A stretch of 10,839 nucleotides of DNA from Candidatus Omnitrophota bacterium (lineage in GTDB: Bacteria > Omnitrophota > Gorgyraeia > Duberdicusellales > 4484-171). Location of the stretch: positions 1-10,839 of the forward strand of contig JAFGHG010000017.1 in the NCBI GenBank assembly GCA_016939345.1. Reading direction: 5' to 3'. The notes beneath the pieces are model-generated. The model was not told the DNA's origin. It worked only from the letters and a program-made list of their open reading frames with translations, and searched no databases. Made by a program: the position numbers and the translations under genes. Positions 1-7,030 of the stretch are shown here, piece by piece; position 1 is the first letter of the stretch, and each line of letters starts with the position of its first letter.

Positions 1-1
1 A

Positions 2-52
2 AAAGAAAAAGAATACCTGGCTTTAAAGCAGGAGCTGGAGAGAGTATCTTAA
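2..52 (+). CDS. C-terminal tail of an unidentified upstream gene (5' truncated)
   Basis: Reading from base 2 gives sixteen codons, KEKEYLALKQELERVS, ending in TAA at 50-52. The peptide is highly charged, with leucines spaced as in an amphipathic helix or coiled coil. This is the most protein-like of the three plus frames: frame 3 stops at 24-26, and frame 1 gives a less natural peptide ending at 55-57. The stop lies 29 bases before the pseB start, so this gene is probably the preceding member of the same operon. Sixteen residues are too few to name a family. Confidence 0.5.
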   Translation, partial: KEKEYLALKQELERVS

Positions 53-70
53 GGTAAATAATCGATAAAC

Positions 71-75
71 GGAGG
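71..75 (+). promoter_or_regulatory. Ribosome binding site of pseB
   Basis: GGAGG lies six bases before the ATG at 82. It supports that start over the out-of-frame ATG at 77. I see no convincing promoter in the 29 bases between the previous stop and this start, so transcription probably enters from upstream of the window. Confidence 0.75.
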
Positions 76-81
76 AATGCG

Positions 82-1074
82 ATGTTAAAAGATAAAGTTA
101 TACTAATAACCGGCGGCACAGGTTCATTCGGCCAGAAATTTACCAGGGCCCTTATTGCCGGCCATAAGCCTAAAAAAATAATAATTTTAAGCCGTGACGA
201 GTTTAAACAACACCAGATGTCAAAATCGATTTCTTCCAAAGATTTTCCGGTCAGATATTTCCTGGGTGATATCCGGGATAAAGACCGTCTCTACAGAGCG
301 TTTGAAGGCGTAGATTATGTTGTTCATGCCGCAGCCTTAAAGCAGGTGCCTGCGCTTGAGTATAATCCTACAGAAGCAGTAAAGACCAATGTGGTAGGAG
401 CAGATAATATAGTCGATGCAGCCATAGATATGGGGGTAAAAAAAGTTATTGCTTTGTCTACCGATAAGGCGGTAAACCCTATAAATCTATATGGGGCCAC
501 TAAGCTTGTAGCGGAGAAGATTTTCATAGCCGCAAATGCTTATGGCGGAGGAAAAGTAAAATTTTCTGTTGTCAGGTACGGGAATGTCGTAGGCTCAAGG
601 GGAAGCGTTATCCCTTTTTTTCTTGATTTAAACAAACAGGGAAAGGATGAATTCCCTATCACCGACCAAAGAATGACTCGTTTCTGGATGACTCTAGAGC
701 AAAGTGTTGATTTAGTTATTAAAGCCTTAGAGGAATCAGTGGGAGGGGAGGTTTTTGTCCCTAAAATACCTTCCATGAAAATAGTCGATCTGGCCAAAGC
801 CATAAACCCCGATTGCCGGTTTAAGATTATAGGTATCCGTCCCGGTGAAAAAGTCCATGAGACGCTGATTTCTGAAGACGAGTCTCATAGTGTACGGATT
901 TTTGACGGAATCTATGTTATCCTGCCTCAATTTTTCGTTGAGGATGAGGTCTATAAGAAATATGAAAAATTCCCTTTAGTGCCTGCAGATTTTGTTTATA
1001 AGAGCGATAAAAACGAAAAATGGCTTACTTCCCAGGATCTTGAGAAGTTGTTAGAGGTTTTTGAATATGCCTAA
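82..1074 (+). CDS. pseB: PseB, UDP-N-acetylglucosamine 4,6-dehydratase (inverting)
   Basis: First enzyme of pseudaminic acid synthesis. It converts UDP-GlcNAc to UDP-2-acetamido-2,6-dideoxy-L-arabino-hexos-4-ulose in the cytoplasm, using tightly bound NADP. The 330-residue protein is a short-chain dehydrogenase of normal family length. The Rossmann glycine motif GGTGSFG spans residues 11-17. The stretch STDKAVNPINLYGATK covers 126-141 and holds the Asp128-Lys129 pair plus Tyr137 and Lys141, the catalytic set of the FlaA1/PseB group. VHAAALKQVP (81-90) and the later RMTRFWMT segment are also typical of PseB. The start has a good GGAGG site. The gene overlaps pseC by eight bases, and the pseC, pseG and pseI genes that follow make the Pse assignment much firmer than a capsule-type dehydratase such as CapD or WbpM. 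Nothing in the sequence looks degraded. Confidence 0.94.
   Translation: MLKDKVILITGGTGSFGQKFTRALIAGHKPKKIIILSRDEFKQHQMSKSISSKDFPVRYFLGDIRDKDRLYRAFEGVDYVVHAAALKQVPALEYNPTEAVKTNVVGADNIVDAAIDMGVKKVIALSTDKAVNPINLYGATKLVAEKIFIAANAYGGGKVKFSVVRYGNVVGSRGSVIPFFLDLNKQGKDEFPITDQRMTRFWMTLEQSVDLVIKALEESVGGEVFVPKIPSMKIVDLAKAINPDCRFKIIGIRPGEKVHETLISEDESHSVRIFDGIYVILPQFFVEDEVYKKYEKFPLVPADFVYKSDKNEKWLTSQDLEKLLEVFEYA
1053..1057 (+). promoter_or_regulatory. Ribosome binding site deciding the pseC start
   Basis: AGAGG inside the 3' end of pseB lies nine bases before ATG 1067 but only three before the in-frame TTG at 1061. This favours the ATG start. Confidence 0.55.
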
Positions 1075-2242
1075 GCTTATTCCTTACAGCCGCCAGTCAT
1101 TGGATTCCAGCGATATAAAGCAGATCAATAAAGTGCTGCTTTCTGATTTTTTGACCCAAGGTTGTAAAGTTAAAGAGTTCGAAAAAAAACTTTCAGATTA
1201 CTGCCAGGCCCGTTATGCCGCAGTGTTTTCTTCTGGTACCGCAGCTTTGCATGCTGCTTATTTTGCTGCCGGCGTGGGCAAAGACGATGAAGTAATTACT
1301 TCAGCAATAACTTTTTTGGCTACTTCAAATGCCGCAGTTTTTCTAGGAGCAAAGCCCGTTTTTGTTGATGTTGAACCTGATACTGCCAATATCGACCCGC
1401 GATTGATTGAAAAGGCTGTAAATAAAAAAACTAAAGCCATAATCCCGGTTCATTACAGCGGCCATCCAGCGGACTTGGAAAAAATAAGCCGGATTGCCAA
1501 AAAACACAATATTTTAGTTATCGAGGATGCCTGTCATGCCTTGGGAGCTGAATATGAGAATAAAAGAATAGGAAGCTGCCAATTTTCAGATATGACAGTT
1601 TTCAGTTTTCATCCGGTAAAATCGATAACCACTGGTGAAGGCGGAGCAGTACTTACCAACAATAAGGACTATTATAAAAAGCTTGTTGCTTTCCGCCAGC
1701 ATGGAGTAATAAAAGACTCTGAAGATTTTACAACTTTAGAAGATCACGGCTGGTGTTACGAGATGCATTATCTCGGCTATAATTACCGTCTTACAGATAT
1801 CCAATGCACCCTAGGCATATCTCAGCTTAAAAAACTTGATTCATTCATAAGCAAAAGAAGAAGGATTGCTGAGATTTATAATAGAGAGTTTGCTGATAAC
1901 CAGTATTTTGATTTGCCTCAAGAAAAAAAATATGCTTTTTCTAGCCGGCATCTGTACCCGTTAAGATTAAAAGACGGTTATTTTAAATACAGAAAGCAGA
2001 TATTTGATCAATTGCGCAAAGGAGGCCTGGGAGTCCAGATACACTATATTCCTGTTTATTGGCAGCCTTACTATTTAAAAAATGGCTATAAAAGGGGCAT
2101 CTGCCCCAGGGCTGAAGACTTCTATCAGCGGGAATTGAGCATACCTTTGTATCCGTCCATGGATAAACTCACGGTAAAAAAGGTGATAGATAAGCTGAAA
2201 TCTGTTTTTAATAAAATTGAAAAAGTCACTGTTCATGAATAA
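1067..2242 (+). CDS. pseC: PseC, UDP-4-amino-4,6-dideoxy-N-acetyl-beta-L-altrosamine transaminase
   Basis: PLP-dependent DegT/DnrJ/EryC1-family aminotransferase of 391 residues. It transfers an amino group, normally from glutamate, to the C4 keto group made by PseB. Numbering from ATG 1067, the N-terminus (IPYSRQSLDSSDIKQI, then LTQG near 29-32) matches PseC. SSGTAALHAA near 55-64 is the phosphate-cup region, EDACHALG near 153-160 holds the Asp that pairs with the PLP nitrogen, and SFHPVKSITTGEGG near 180-193 carries the Schiff-base lysine, Lys185. The C-terminal GVQIHYIPVY segment is also a PseC hallmark. TTG 1061 would add two residues but sits too close to the ribosome binding site. The gene overlaps pseB by eight bases and the next gene by eight. 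Its position directly after pseB separates it from the second aminotransferase at 4592. Confidence 0.93.
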   Translation: MPKLIPYSRQSLDSSDIKQINKVLLSDFLTQGCKVKEFEKKLSDYCQARYAAVFSSGTAALHAAYFAAGVGKDDEVITSAITFLATSNAAVFLGAKPVFVDVEPDTANIDPRLIEKAVNKKTKAIIPVHYSGHPADLEKISRIAKKHNILVIEDACHALGAEYENKRIGSCQFSDMTVFSFHPVKSITTGEGGAVLTNNKDYYKKLVAFRQHGVIKDSEDFTTLEDHGWCYEMHYLGYNYRLTDIQCTLGISQLKKLDSFISKRRRIAEIYNREFADNQYFDLPQEKKYAFSSRHLYPLRLKDGYFKYRKQIFDQLRKGGLGVQIHYIPVYWQPYYLKNGYKRGICPRAEDFYQRELSIPLYPSMDKLTVKKVIDKLKSVFNKIEKVTVHE

Positions 2243-2822
2243 AGGCGCTAAACAGCAAGTCATTGAAGAGCCTTTGCTTGAAGGCAAAAACATAACCTTA
2301 GAGGGACTTACAAAAAAGCACGTAAGCCAGCGGTATGCTGACTGGCTTAACGACAAAGAGATTTGCAGGGAAAACAGCCATGGCCGCTACCTTAATACTT
2401 TAGAGATGACCGAAAATTATGTAACCAGGGTAGATCATTCTGAAACAATTGCAGTTTTTGCTATTATTGATAAACACACTTCACAGCATATAGGCAATAT
2501 AAGCCTGGGTAATATATCCTGGGAAAACAACTCGGCAGAAATAGCTATTTTAATCGGAGAGAAAGATTTTTGGGGTAAGGGTATTGCCTCAGAAGCTTAC
2601 AGCCTTGTCATCGATTATGGATTCAATAAACTTGGCCTTCATCGTCTCTATTCGGGAATGACCACAAGAAACAAGGCCATGATAAAGGTTGCTGAAAAGT
2701 CCGGCATGTCTTACGAAGGGACTTTTAAGGATGCTTTCTATAAAGACAGCCAATACTGTGATCTTGCACAATATGCCATTATTAACCCCCAGCATAAAAT
2801 ATCCGGAGGAAAAAGTGGATAA
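2235..2822 (+). CDS. pseH: GNAT-family N-acetyltransferase, probable PseH
   Basis: 195-residue acetyltransferase of the RimJ/RimL-like GNAT group. Its likely reaction is transfer of acetyl from acetyl-CoA to the 4-amine made by PseC, giving UDP-2,4-diacetamido-2,4,6-trideoxy-L-altrose. The acetyl-CoA pyrophosphate loop is FWGKGIASEA (about residues 112-121). RLYSGMTTRNKAMIKVAEKSGM (split here as RLYSGMTTRNK, then AMIKVAEKSGM) gives the conserved Asn near 146 and the C-terminal helix typical of GNATs. I chose ATG 2235, which overlaps the pseC stop in ATGAATAA. The in-frame TTG at 2217 would add six residues. No clear Shine-Dalgarno precedes either, so translation is probably coupled to pseC. 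The GNAT fold is plain; the exact substrate is inferred from position. Because a formyltransferase lies downstream, this enzyme could instead act on another amine. Confidence 0.78.
   Translation: MNKGAKQQVIEEPLLEGKNITLEGLTKKHVSQRYADWLNDKEICRENSHGRYLNTLEMTENYVTRVDHSETIAVFAIIDKHTSQHIGNISLGNISWENNSAEIAILIGEKDFWGKGIASEAYSLVIDYGFNKLGLHRLYSGMTTRNKAMIKVAEKSGMSYEGTFKDAFYKDSQYCDLAQYAIINPQHKISGGKSG
2805..2809 (+). promoter_or_regulatory. Ribosome binding site deciding the GTG start of the cytidylyltransferase
   Basis: GGAGG lies five bases before GTG 2815. The longer in-frame ATG at 2689 would lie deep inside the acetyltransferase gene and add 42 residues that have no match to the family N-terminus, so this site settles the start. 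Confidence 0.75.
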
Positions 2823-3573
2823 TTTAAAACCAAAAGATAAAAAAATAGTGGCCACGATCGAGGCAAGGTTTGCTTCAACAAGGCTGCCGGGAAAAACTTT
2901 GCTCAAGATAATGGGTAAGCCTACTTTAGAGCTGATAATAGAAAGGTTAAAGCAGAGCCGTTATATAGACCAGATAGTTGTAGCTACCACTATAAATCCT
3001 GATTGTGATGGTATTGAGTATTTGACTAAGCGTTTGGGCGTAGGCTGTTTTCGCGGCAGCGAAGAAGATGTTTTAGACAGAGTCCTTAAGGCTGCAAAAG
3101 CCTATAAAACCGATATTATCGTAGAGATGACCGGCGATGAGACCTTAATCGACCCTAAAATAGTTGATGAAACTATTCAGTACTATCTGAATAATGATTT
3201 CGATTATGTAAGCAACATATTGGACCGGCGTTATCCCCGGGGGCTAGATACCCAGGTTTTTTCCAGAAGCGTCTTAGAAGAAGTCTCAAGGCTTACCGAT
3301 GATCCGGCTGACAGGGAAAACGTTTCTCTTTATATATACGAACATCCTAAAAAGTATAGTTTAGGAAGCGTAAAAGCTCCTGATGATTTAAACCATCCTG
3401 ACTGGCGCTGGACCCTTGATACAAAAGAAGATTTTGAGTTCATTAAAACAGTCTATGAAGCTTTGTATCCCCTGAAAAAATATTTCGATGCTTATGATAT
3501 CCTTGATTTTTTAAACAAAAATCCACAGGTGTTAGAAATCAATAGGAAAATAGTCCAAAAAGCTGTCAGATAA
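2815..3573 (+). CDS. pseF: SpsF-type cytidylyltransferase, probable CMP-pseudaminic acid synthase
   Basis: 252-residue nucleotidyltransferase of the SpsF / CMP-KDO synthetase-like group. Its likely role is the last activation step: CTP plus Pse gives CMP-Pse and pyrophosphate. From the GTG start, EARFASTRLPGKTL (16-29) is the nucleotide-binding signature. IVVATT (54-59), RGSEEDVLDR (80-89) and MTGD (105-108, with the metal-binding Asp) follow, then PRGLDTQVF (141-149), DRENV (166-170) and RWTLDTKEDF (198-207), all in SpsF order. Two family positions look changed: after TGD the usual Cys-Pro or Asn-Pro is Glu-Thr, and the usual REHV is RENV. The gene overlaps the acetyltransferase by eight bases. 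I give it the PseF role because no other cytidylyltransferase is present. It is not the shorter PseF type of Helicobacter and Campylobacter, so the symbol is functional rather than by close homology. Confidence 0.78.
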   Translation: MDNLKPKDKKIVATIEARFASTRLPGKTLLKIMGKPTLELIIERLKQSRYIDQIVVATTINPDCDGIEYLTKRLGVGCFRGSEEDVLDRVLKAAKAYKTDIIVEMTGDETLIDPKIVDETIQYYLNNDFDYVSNILDRRYPRGLDTQVFSRSVLEEVSRLTDDPADRENVSLYIYEHPKKYSLGSVKAPDDLNHPDWRWTLDTKEDFEFIKTVYEALYPLKKYFDAYDILDFLNKNPQVLEINRKIVQKAVR

Positions 3574-3574
3574 T

Positions 3575-4582
3575 ATGAAGAAAATTTTAAAAGCAGGGGT
3601 CATAGGTTGCGGAAGAATAGGTTTTGCATTTGATTCAGATAAAAAACGAAAACACATTGCCAGCCATATCGGAGCTTATAATATCGCAAAAAAAGTAAAA
3701 CTGGTTGCTGTCTGTGATCTTGATAAGAGTAAAGCCGAGTCTGTTTGCCGAAAAATAAAAAACCTTAAAGTTTATACTGATGTAAACAAGATGCTTAAAG
3801 AGCAGCAGATAGATATTGTTAGCATATGTACCCCTGCGGATACTCATTATCAGCTGATAAGCAGTGTGGCTAAATTCAGACCCAAGGCTATATTCTGTGA
3901 AAAGCCCCTGGCAACTACAGTTTTAGAAGCTGCTAAGTCAGTTGTGCTGTGCCGAAAGCATAATATTATTTTACAAATCGGTCATCAAAGGCGTTTTGAC
4001 CGTCTGCATAATCAGTTAGCCAATCTCATAAGAGAAAAAAAACTGGGAGAAGTCCAGCAGGCTAATTTTTATTACACAGCCGGCATTATTAATACCGGAT
4101 CGCACATGTTTGATCTGCTCTGCTTCTTTTTTGGAAGACCTGAATGGATTAGGGCATTTACAAGTGGTGCTCTTTCCTACAAGAAAGACGACCCCAACCT
4201 TGACGGAATAGTAAAATTCAGCAAAGGGCCATTGGTAACTTTTCAGGCCTGTGATGTCAAAAAATACCTTGTATTTGAATTAAACTGCTTTTTAGAAAAA
4301 GCAAGGCTTATCTTAAAAGACAGCGGTTCTTCACTTGAATTTTATGAGGCTAAGCCAAGCCCTTTTTTTAGCGGCTATAAAGAATTGAAAAAATCAACCA
4401 GCCCTTGCAATAGCAGGTATAAACGTGATTTCATGGTAAATGCAGTTAACCATCTGGTCAGCTGTATTAAGAAGAAAAAACAACCTGTTTCTAGCGGCCA
4501 AGACGGATTGCTGGCAGTTAAGCTGATCAATGCAGCTTTAGCTTCAGCTAGAAATAATGGCAGGTGCATAAAATTAAGTTAA
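3575..4582 (+). CDS. Gfo/Idh/MocA-family sugar oxidoreductase
   Basis: 335-residue NAD(P)-dependent oxidoreductase, full length for the family. The Rossmann motif is GCGRIG at 11-16 and VAVCDLD (44-50) is the second strand with its acidic ribose-binding residue. CTPADTHYQL (85-94) precedes the FCEKPLA motif (107-113), with Glu109, Lys110 and Pro111. GSHMFDLL (175-182) supplies the His177 and Asp180 pair expected near the active site. Such enzymes oxidise or reduce a ring or side-chain hydroxyl of a sugar. The start is one base after the previous stop and has no clear Shine-Dalgarno, suggesting coupled translation. It is followed after nine bases by a DegT aminotransferase, the same pairing as WbpB/WbpE, where a hydroxyl is oxidised and then aminated. 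It is not needed for basic Pse synthesis, so a tailoring role is inferred; its substrate cannot be read from the sequence. Confidence 0.86.
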   Translation: MKKILKAGVIGCGRIGFAFDSDKKRKHIASHIGAYNIAKKVKLVAVCDLDKSKAESVCRKIKNLKVYTDVNKMLKEQQIDIVSICTPADTHYQLISSVAKFRPKAIFCEKPLATTVLEAAKSVVLCRKHNIILQIGHQRRFDRLHNQLANLIREKKLGEVQQANFYYTAGIINTGSHMFDLLCFFFGRPEWIRAFTSGALSYKKDDPNLDGIVKFSKGPLVTFQACDVKKYLVFELNCFLEKARLILKDSGSSLEFYEAKPSPFFSGYKELKKSTSPCNSRYKRDFMVNAVNHLVSCIKKKKQPVSSGQDGLLAVKLINAALASARNNGRCIKLS

Positions 4583-4586
4583 GGAG
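4581..4586 (+). promoter_or_regulatory. Ribosome binding site of the second aminotransferase
   Basis: AAGGAG, partly overlapping the stop of the oxidoreductase gene, lies five bases before ATG 4592. It is one of the strongest sites in the operon. Confidence 0.7.
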
Positions 4587-4591
4587 AAATT

Positions 4592-5866
4592 ATGGATAAG
4601 CTGGCTGTTAGAGGCGGAGAAAAAATAAGACAAAAACCCTGGAATTTTAATGCCGTAATCGGTGATAAAGAGGAACAATCGGTTAGGGAGGTCCTTGAGA
4701 GCGGAATTCTTTCGGGTTTTATAGCCAAAGCCGGAGATAATTTTCTGGGAGGAAAATTCCTAAAAAAATTTGAGTCCCAAGTAAGGGATTATTTTAAGAT
4801 AGAAAATGTTGTGGCCGTCAATTCGGCAACAGCCGGCCTTCATATGGCTTTAGGAGCCTGCGGCATCGGCCCGGGCGATGAGGTGATAGTGACACCTTAT
4901 ACCATGAGCGCAACAGCTACTGCAATAATTATGCAGAATGCTATACCGGTATTTGCTGATATAGAAGATAATTTCTTCTGTCTTGATCCAAAAAGCATTG
5001 AAGAAAAGATTACTGCCCGGACAAAGGCAATAATGGTTGTGCATTTATTCGGGCATCCTGCCAGAATGAATGAGATCATGGCTATTGCAAAAAAAAACAA
5101 TCTCTTTGTTATTGAAGATTGCGCCCAAGCCCCGGGAGCCCTCTACAATGGTTCATATGCCGGAACAATCGGCGATATCGGGATTTTTAGCCTGAATCAG
5201 CATAAGACCATTACCTGCGGCGAAGGAGGTTTTGCTATAACCAGAAAAGGTGACTTAGCCAAAAGAATGCAGCTGATACGCAACCACGGCGAAGTTGTTG
5301 CTAAAGATTTAGGTCTCGATGATTTTACAAATATCATTGGTTATAATTACCGAATGACTGAACTTGAAGCTGCGGTAAGCCTTGTTCAGTTTCAGCAGCT
5401 TGAACGTTTAAACCAATACCGGATTGAATTAGCTGATTATTTAAGCGAAAAACTATCTAGGTTTGATGAGTTGATGGTTCCCAGACAGGCATCTGATTCA
5501 AAACACGTTTATTTTGTCTATACACTGCGCGTCAAAGGCGACGCCGGGATAAAAAGAGATCCCTTGGTTAAAGCTTTACAGGCAGAAGGAATACCCTTTG
5601 GAGCCGGGTATGTTAAGCCTATTTACCTTGAGCCGATGTATCAGAAAAAAACAGCCTATGGCAATAAAGGATGTCCTTTTACCTGCAGTTTTTATCAAGG
5701 AGCCCCAAGTTATGATAAAGGAATATGTCCGGTTGCCGAAAGAATGCATGAGAAAGAGCTCATGCTCAGCGGTGTCTGCCGCTACCCTCACAGCAGAGAA
5801 GATATGGACGATGTGGTCAGGGCTTTCAAAAAAATATTAACAAGCAATGATGATTTAATTTTTTAA
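4592..5866 (+). CDS. Second DegT/DnrJ/EryC1-family PLP-dependent sugar aminotransferase
   Basis: 424-residue aminotransferase of the group that includes scyllo-inosose and AHBA-type enzymes. The N-terminal LAVRGGEKIRQKPW (4-17) is characteristic of that branch and absent from PseC. NSATAGLHMALGA (77-89) binds phosphate, EDCAQAPGA (175-183) holds Asp176 that contacts the PLP ring nitrogen, and LNQHKTITCGEGG (201-213) carries the PLP lysine, Lys205. A C-terminal insert with Cys361, Cys365 and Cys379 makes the protein about 30 residues longer than PseC. It most likely aminates a keto sugar made by the Gfo/Idh enzyme nine bases upstream. The keto substrate is unknown; candidates are a Pse derivative or a separate nucleotide sugar. 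The PLP family is certain. A role separate from PseC is inferred from the different subfamily and the paired oxidoreductase. Confidence 0.9.
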   Translation: MDKLAVRGGEKIRQKPWNFNAVIGDKEEQSVREVLESGILSGFIAKAGDNFLGGKFLKKFESQVRDYFKIENVVAVNSATAGLHMALGACGIGPGDEVIVTPYTMSATATAIIMQNAIPVFADIEDNFFCLDPKSIEEKITARTKAIMVVHLFGHPARMNEIMAIAKKNNLFVIEDCAQAPGALYNGSYAGTIGDIGIFSLNQHKTITCGEGGFAITRKGDLAKRMQLIRNHGEVVAKDLGLDDFTNIIGYNYRMTELEAAVSLVQFQQLERLNQYRIELADYLSEKLSRFDELMVPRQASDSKHVYFVYTLRVKGDAGIKRDPLVKALQAEGIPFGAGYVKPIYLEPMYQKKTAYGNKGCPFTCSFYQGAPSYDKGICPVAERMHEKELMLSGVCRYPHSREDMDDVVRAFKKILTSNDDLIF

Positions 5867-5877
5867 AAGGTGCAATA

Positions 5878-7017
5878 ATGAGGTATTGTAAAAAATGTGT
5901 TCAACCCGACACAAGACCGGGAATTTATTTTAATAAAAATAGCGTATGTGGAGCCTGTCTTTACCAGGAAGATGTCAACAGAAACATTGACTGGATTAGC
6001 CGGGAAAGAGAACTGCGGGATATAGTTAAATGGGCTAAAGAGACAACCAAGGCGGCTTATGATTGTGTTATCGGCATAAGCGGAGGCAAAGACAGCACCT
6101 TTCAAGCATTATATGCTAGGGATAGATTGGGATTAAGGGTTTTATTAGCCAATAGTGAACCTGAAGGCATAACGGCTATAGGAGCATATAATATCGAAAA
6201 CCTTATTCAGCAGGGTTTTGATACGATAAAGTTACGCCCCAACCCGGGTGTAATAAAAAAACTTATTAAAAGAGATTTTTACAAATTTTTAAACCCTGTA
6301 AAAGTAACTGAATATTCTCTATGGTCTTCAGCTTACATAATTGCTGACAAGTTCGATATCCCATTGATTATTCAGGGAGAGAACCCCGGCTTAACTCTGG
6401 GCGCTCGTAATACAGGTGTTGGCACCGATGGCGATGCCTTGAAGGCCAATAATCAAAATACTCTATCTGAAGATTGGCGGTCATATGTTGATGAACAGAT
6501 ATCCGAAAAAGACATGTTTGTCTACCATTATGACCAGGAAGCTCTGCGTAGAAAAGGGATAAGGGGCCTTTGGCTGCAGTATTATGCCAAGGAATGGTCT
6601 ATGTCTCATAACGCTGAATTTTCAAAAGCGCACGGCTTAAGAGTTAGAGAGAGCTTTAACCCTGAAGATATCGGCACCTATGGAGAGTTTTACCAGATGG
6701 ATTCAGATTTAGTTCAGCTTAATCAGATGCTTAAACATATTAAATTCGGATTTGGACAATGCACAGATCATGCTTGTTATGATATAAGGGCGGGCCGGAT
6801 AACCCGTAAAGAAGCTATAGAGCTGGTGCGTAAATACGACGGTAAATGCGCACAGCGCTTTATAAAGCAGTTTTGTGACCTTATTGATATCAGTATAGAA
6901 GAGTTCTGGAGGGTAGCTGATTCTTTTCGCGGCCCAATGTGGAAAAAAGATGAAAATGGGCAGTGGTCTTTAATAGACCCTATCTGGGAGCAAGAGCAAT
7001 TGGATTGTCGGATTTGA
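5878..7017 (+). CDS. pseA: N-acetyl sugar amidotransferase (PseA/WbpG/WbuX family)
   Basis: 379-residue ATP-dependent enzyme of the family that turns an acetamido group into an acetamidino group, adenylating the amide oxygen and accepting ammonia. The N-terminus has two zinc-ribbon-like CxxC pairs, Cys4/Cys7 and Cys24/Cys27. The PP-loop pyrophosphatase motif is SGGKDST at 68-74. QGENPGLTLGARN and FGQCTDHACYDIRAG, further along, are also typical. Full length, with AAAGG seven bases before the ATG. In Campylobacter, PseA belongs to synthesis of the acetamidino form of Pse; in Pseudomonas, WbpG works with HisH- and HisF-like proteins that supply ammonia. No such partners lie in this window, so they are elsewhere, replaced, or unnecessary here. 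The family call is firm. The symbol reflects the Pse context, and the true acceptor could be the product of the oxidoreductase and aminotransferase pair just upstream. Confidence 0.88.
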   Translation: MRYCKKCVQPDTRPGIYFNKNSVCGACLYQEDVNRNIDWISRERELRDIVKWAKETTKAAYDCVIGISGGKDSTFQALYARDRLGLRVLLANSEPEGITAIGAYNIENLIQQGFDTIKLRPNPGVIKKLIKRDFYKFLNPVKVTEYSLWSSAYIIADKFDIPLIIQGENPGLTLGARNTGVGTDGDALKANNQNTLSEDWRSYVDEQISEKDMFVYHYDQEALRRKGIRGLWLQYYAKEWSMSHNAEFSKAHGLRVRESFNPEDIGTYGEFYQMDSDLVQLNQMLKHIKFGFGQCTDHACYDIRAGRITRKEAIELVRKYDGKCAQRFIKQFCDLIDISIEEFWRVADSFRGPMWKKDENGQWSLIDPIWEQEQLDCRI

Positions 7018-7019
7018 AA

Positions 7020-7024
7020 GGGAG
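7020..7024 (+). promoter_or_regulatory. Ribosome binding site pointing to an ATT start for pseG
   Basis: GGGAG within AAAGGGAG, just after the amidotransferase stop, lies six bases before ATT 7031. No ATG, GTG, TTG or CTG occurs in the pseG frame between the upstream in-frame stop at 6974-6976 and TTG 7082. The site therefore fits ATT 7031. Confidence 0.6.
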
Positions 7025-7030
7025 TTAGAT

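Noticed and set aside
1..57. Alternative frame-1 tail ending at 55-57
   Set aside because: Its peptide (KRKRIPGFKAGAGESILR) looks less like a natural C-terminus than the helical frame-2 tail; this cannot be fully excluded from so few codons.
2217..2822. Acetyltransferase beginning at TTG 2217
   Set aside because: It adds six residues with no ribosome binding site; ATG 2235 fits the recurring 8-base overlap and is a stronger codon.
2589..2906. 105-codon minus-strand frame across the acetyltransferase/cytidylyltransferase junction
   Set aside because: It is antisense to two clear genes and has no recognisable motif; the same holds for the other minus-strand frames, such as 5863-6105 and 9958-10236.
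2689..3573. Cytidylyltransferase beginning at ATG 2689
   Set aside because: The extra 42 residues lie in the acetyltransferase gene and do not resemble the family; GTG 2815 has a well-spaced GGAGG and starts just before the nucleotide-binding motif.
5598..5840. 80-codon plus-strand frame inside the second aminotransferase
   Set aside because: It lies wholly within a well-supported gene with conserved motifs in the other frame and shows no family features.
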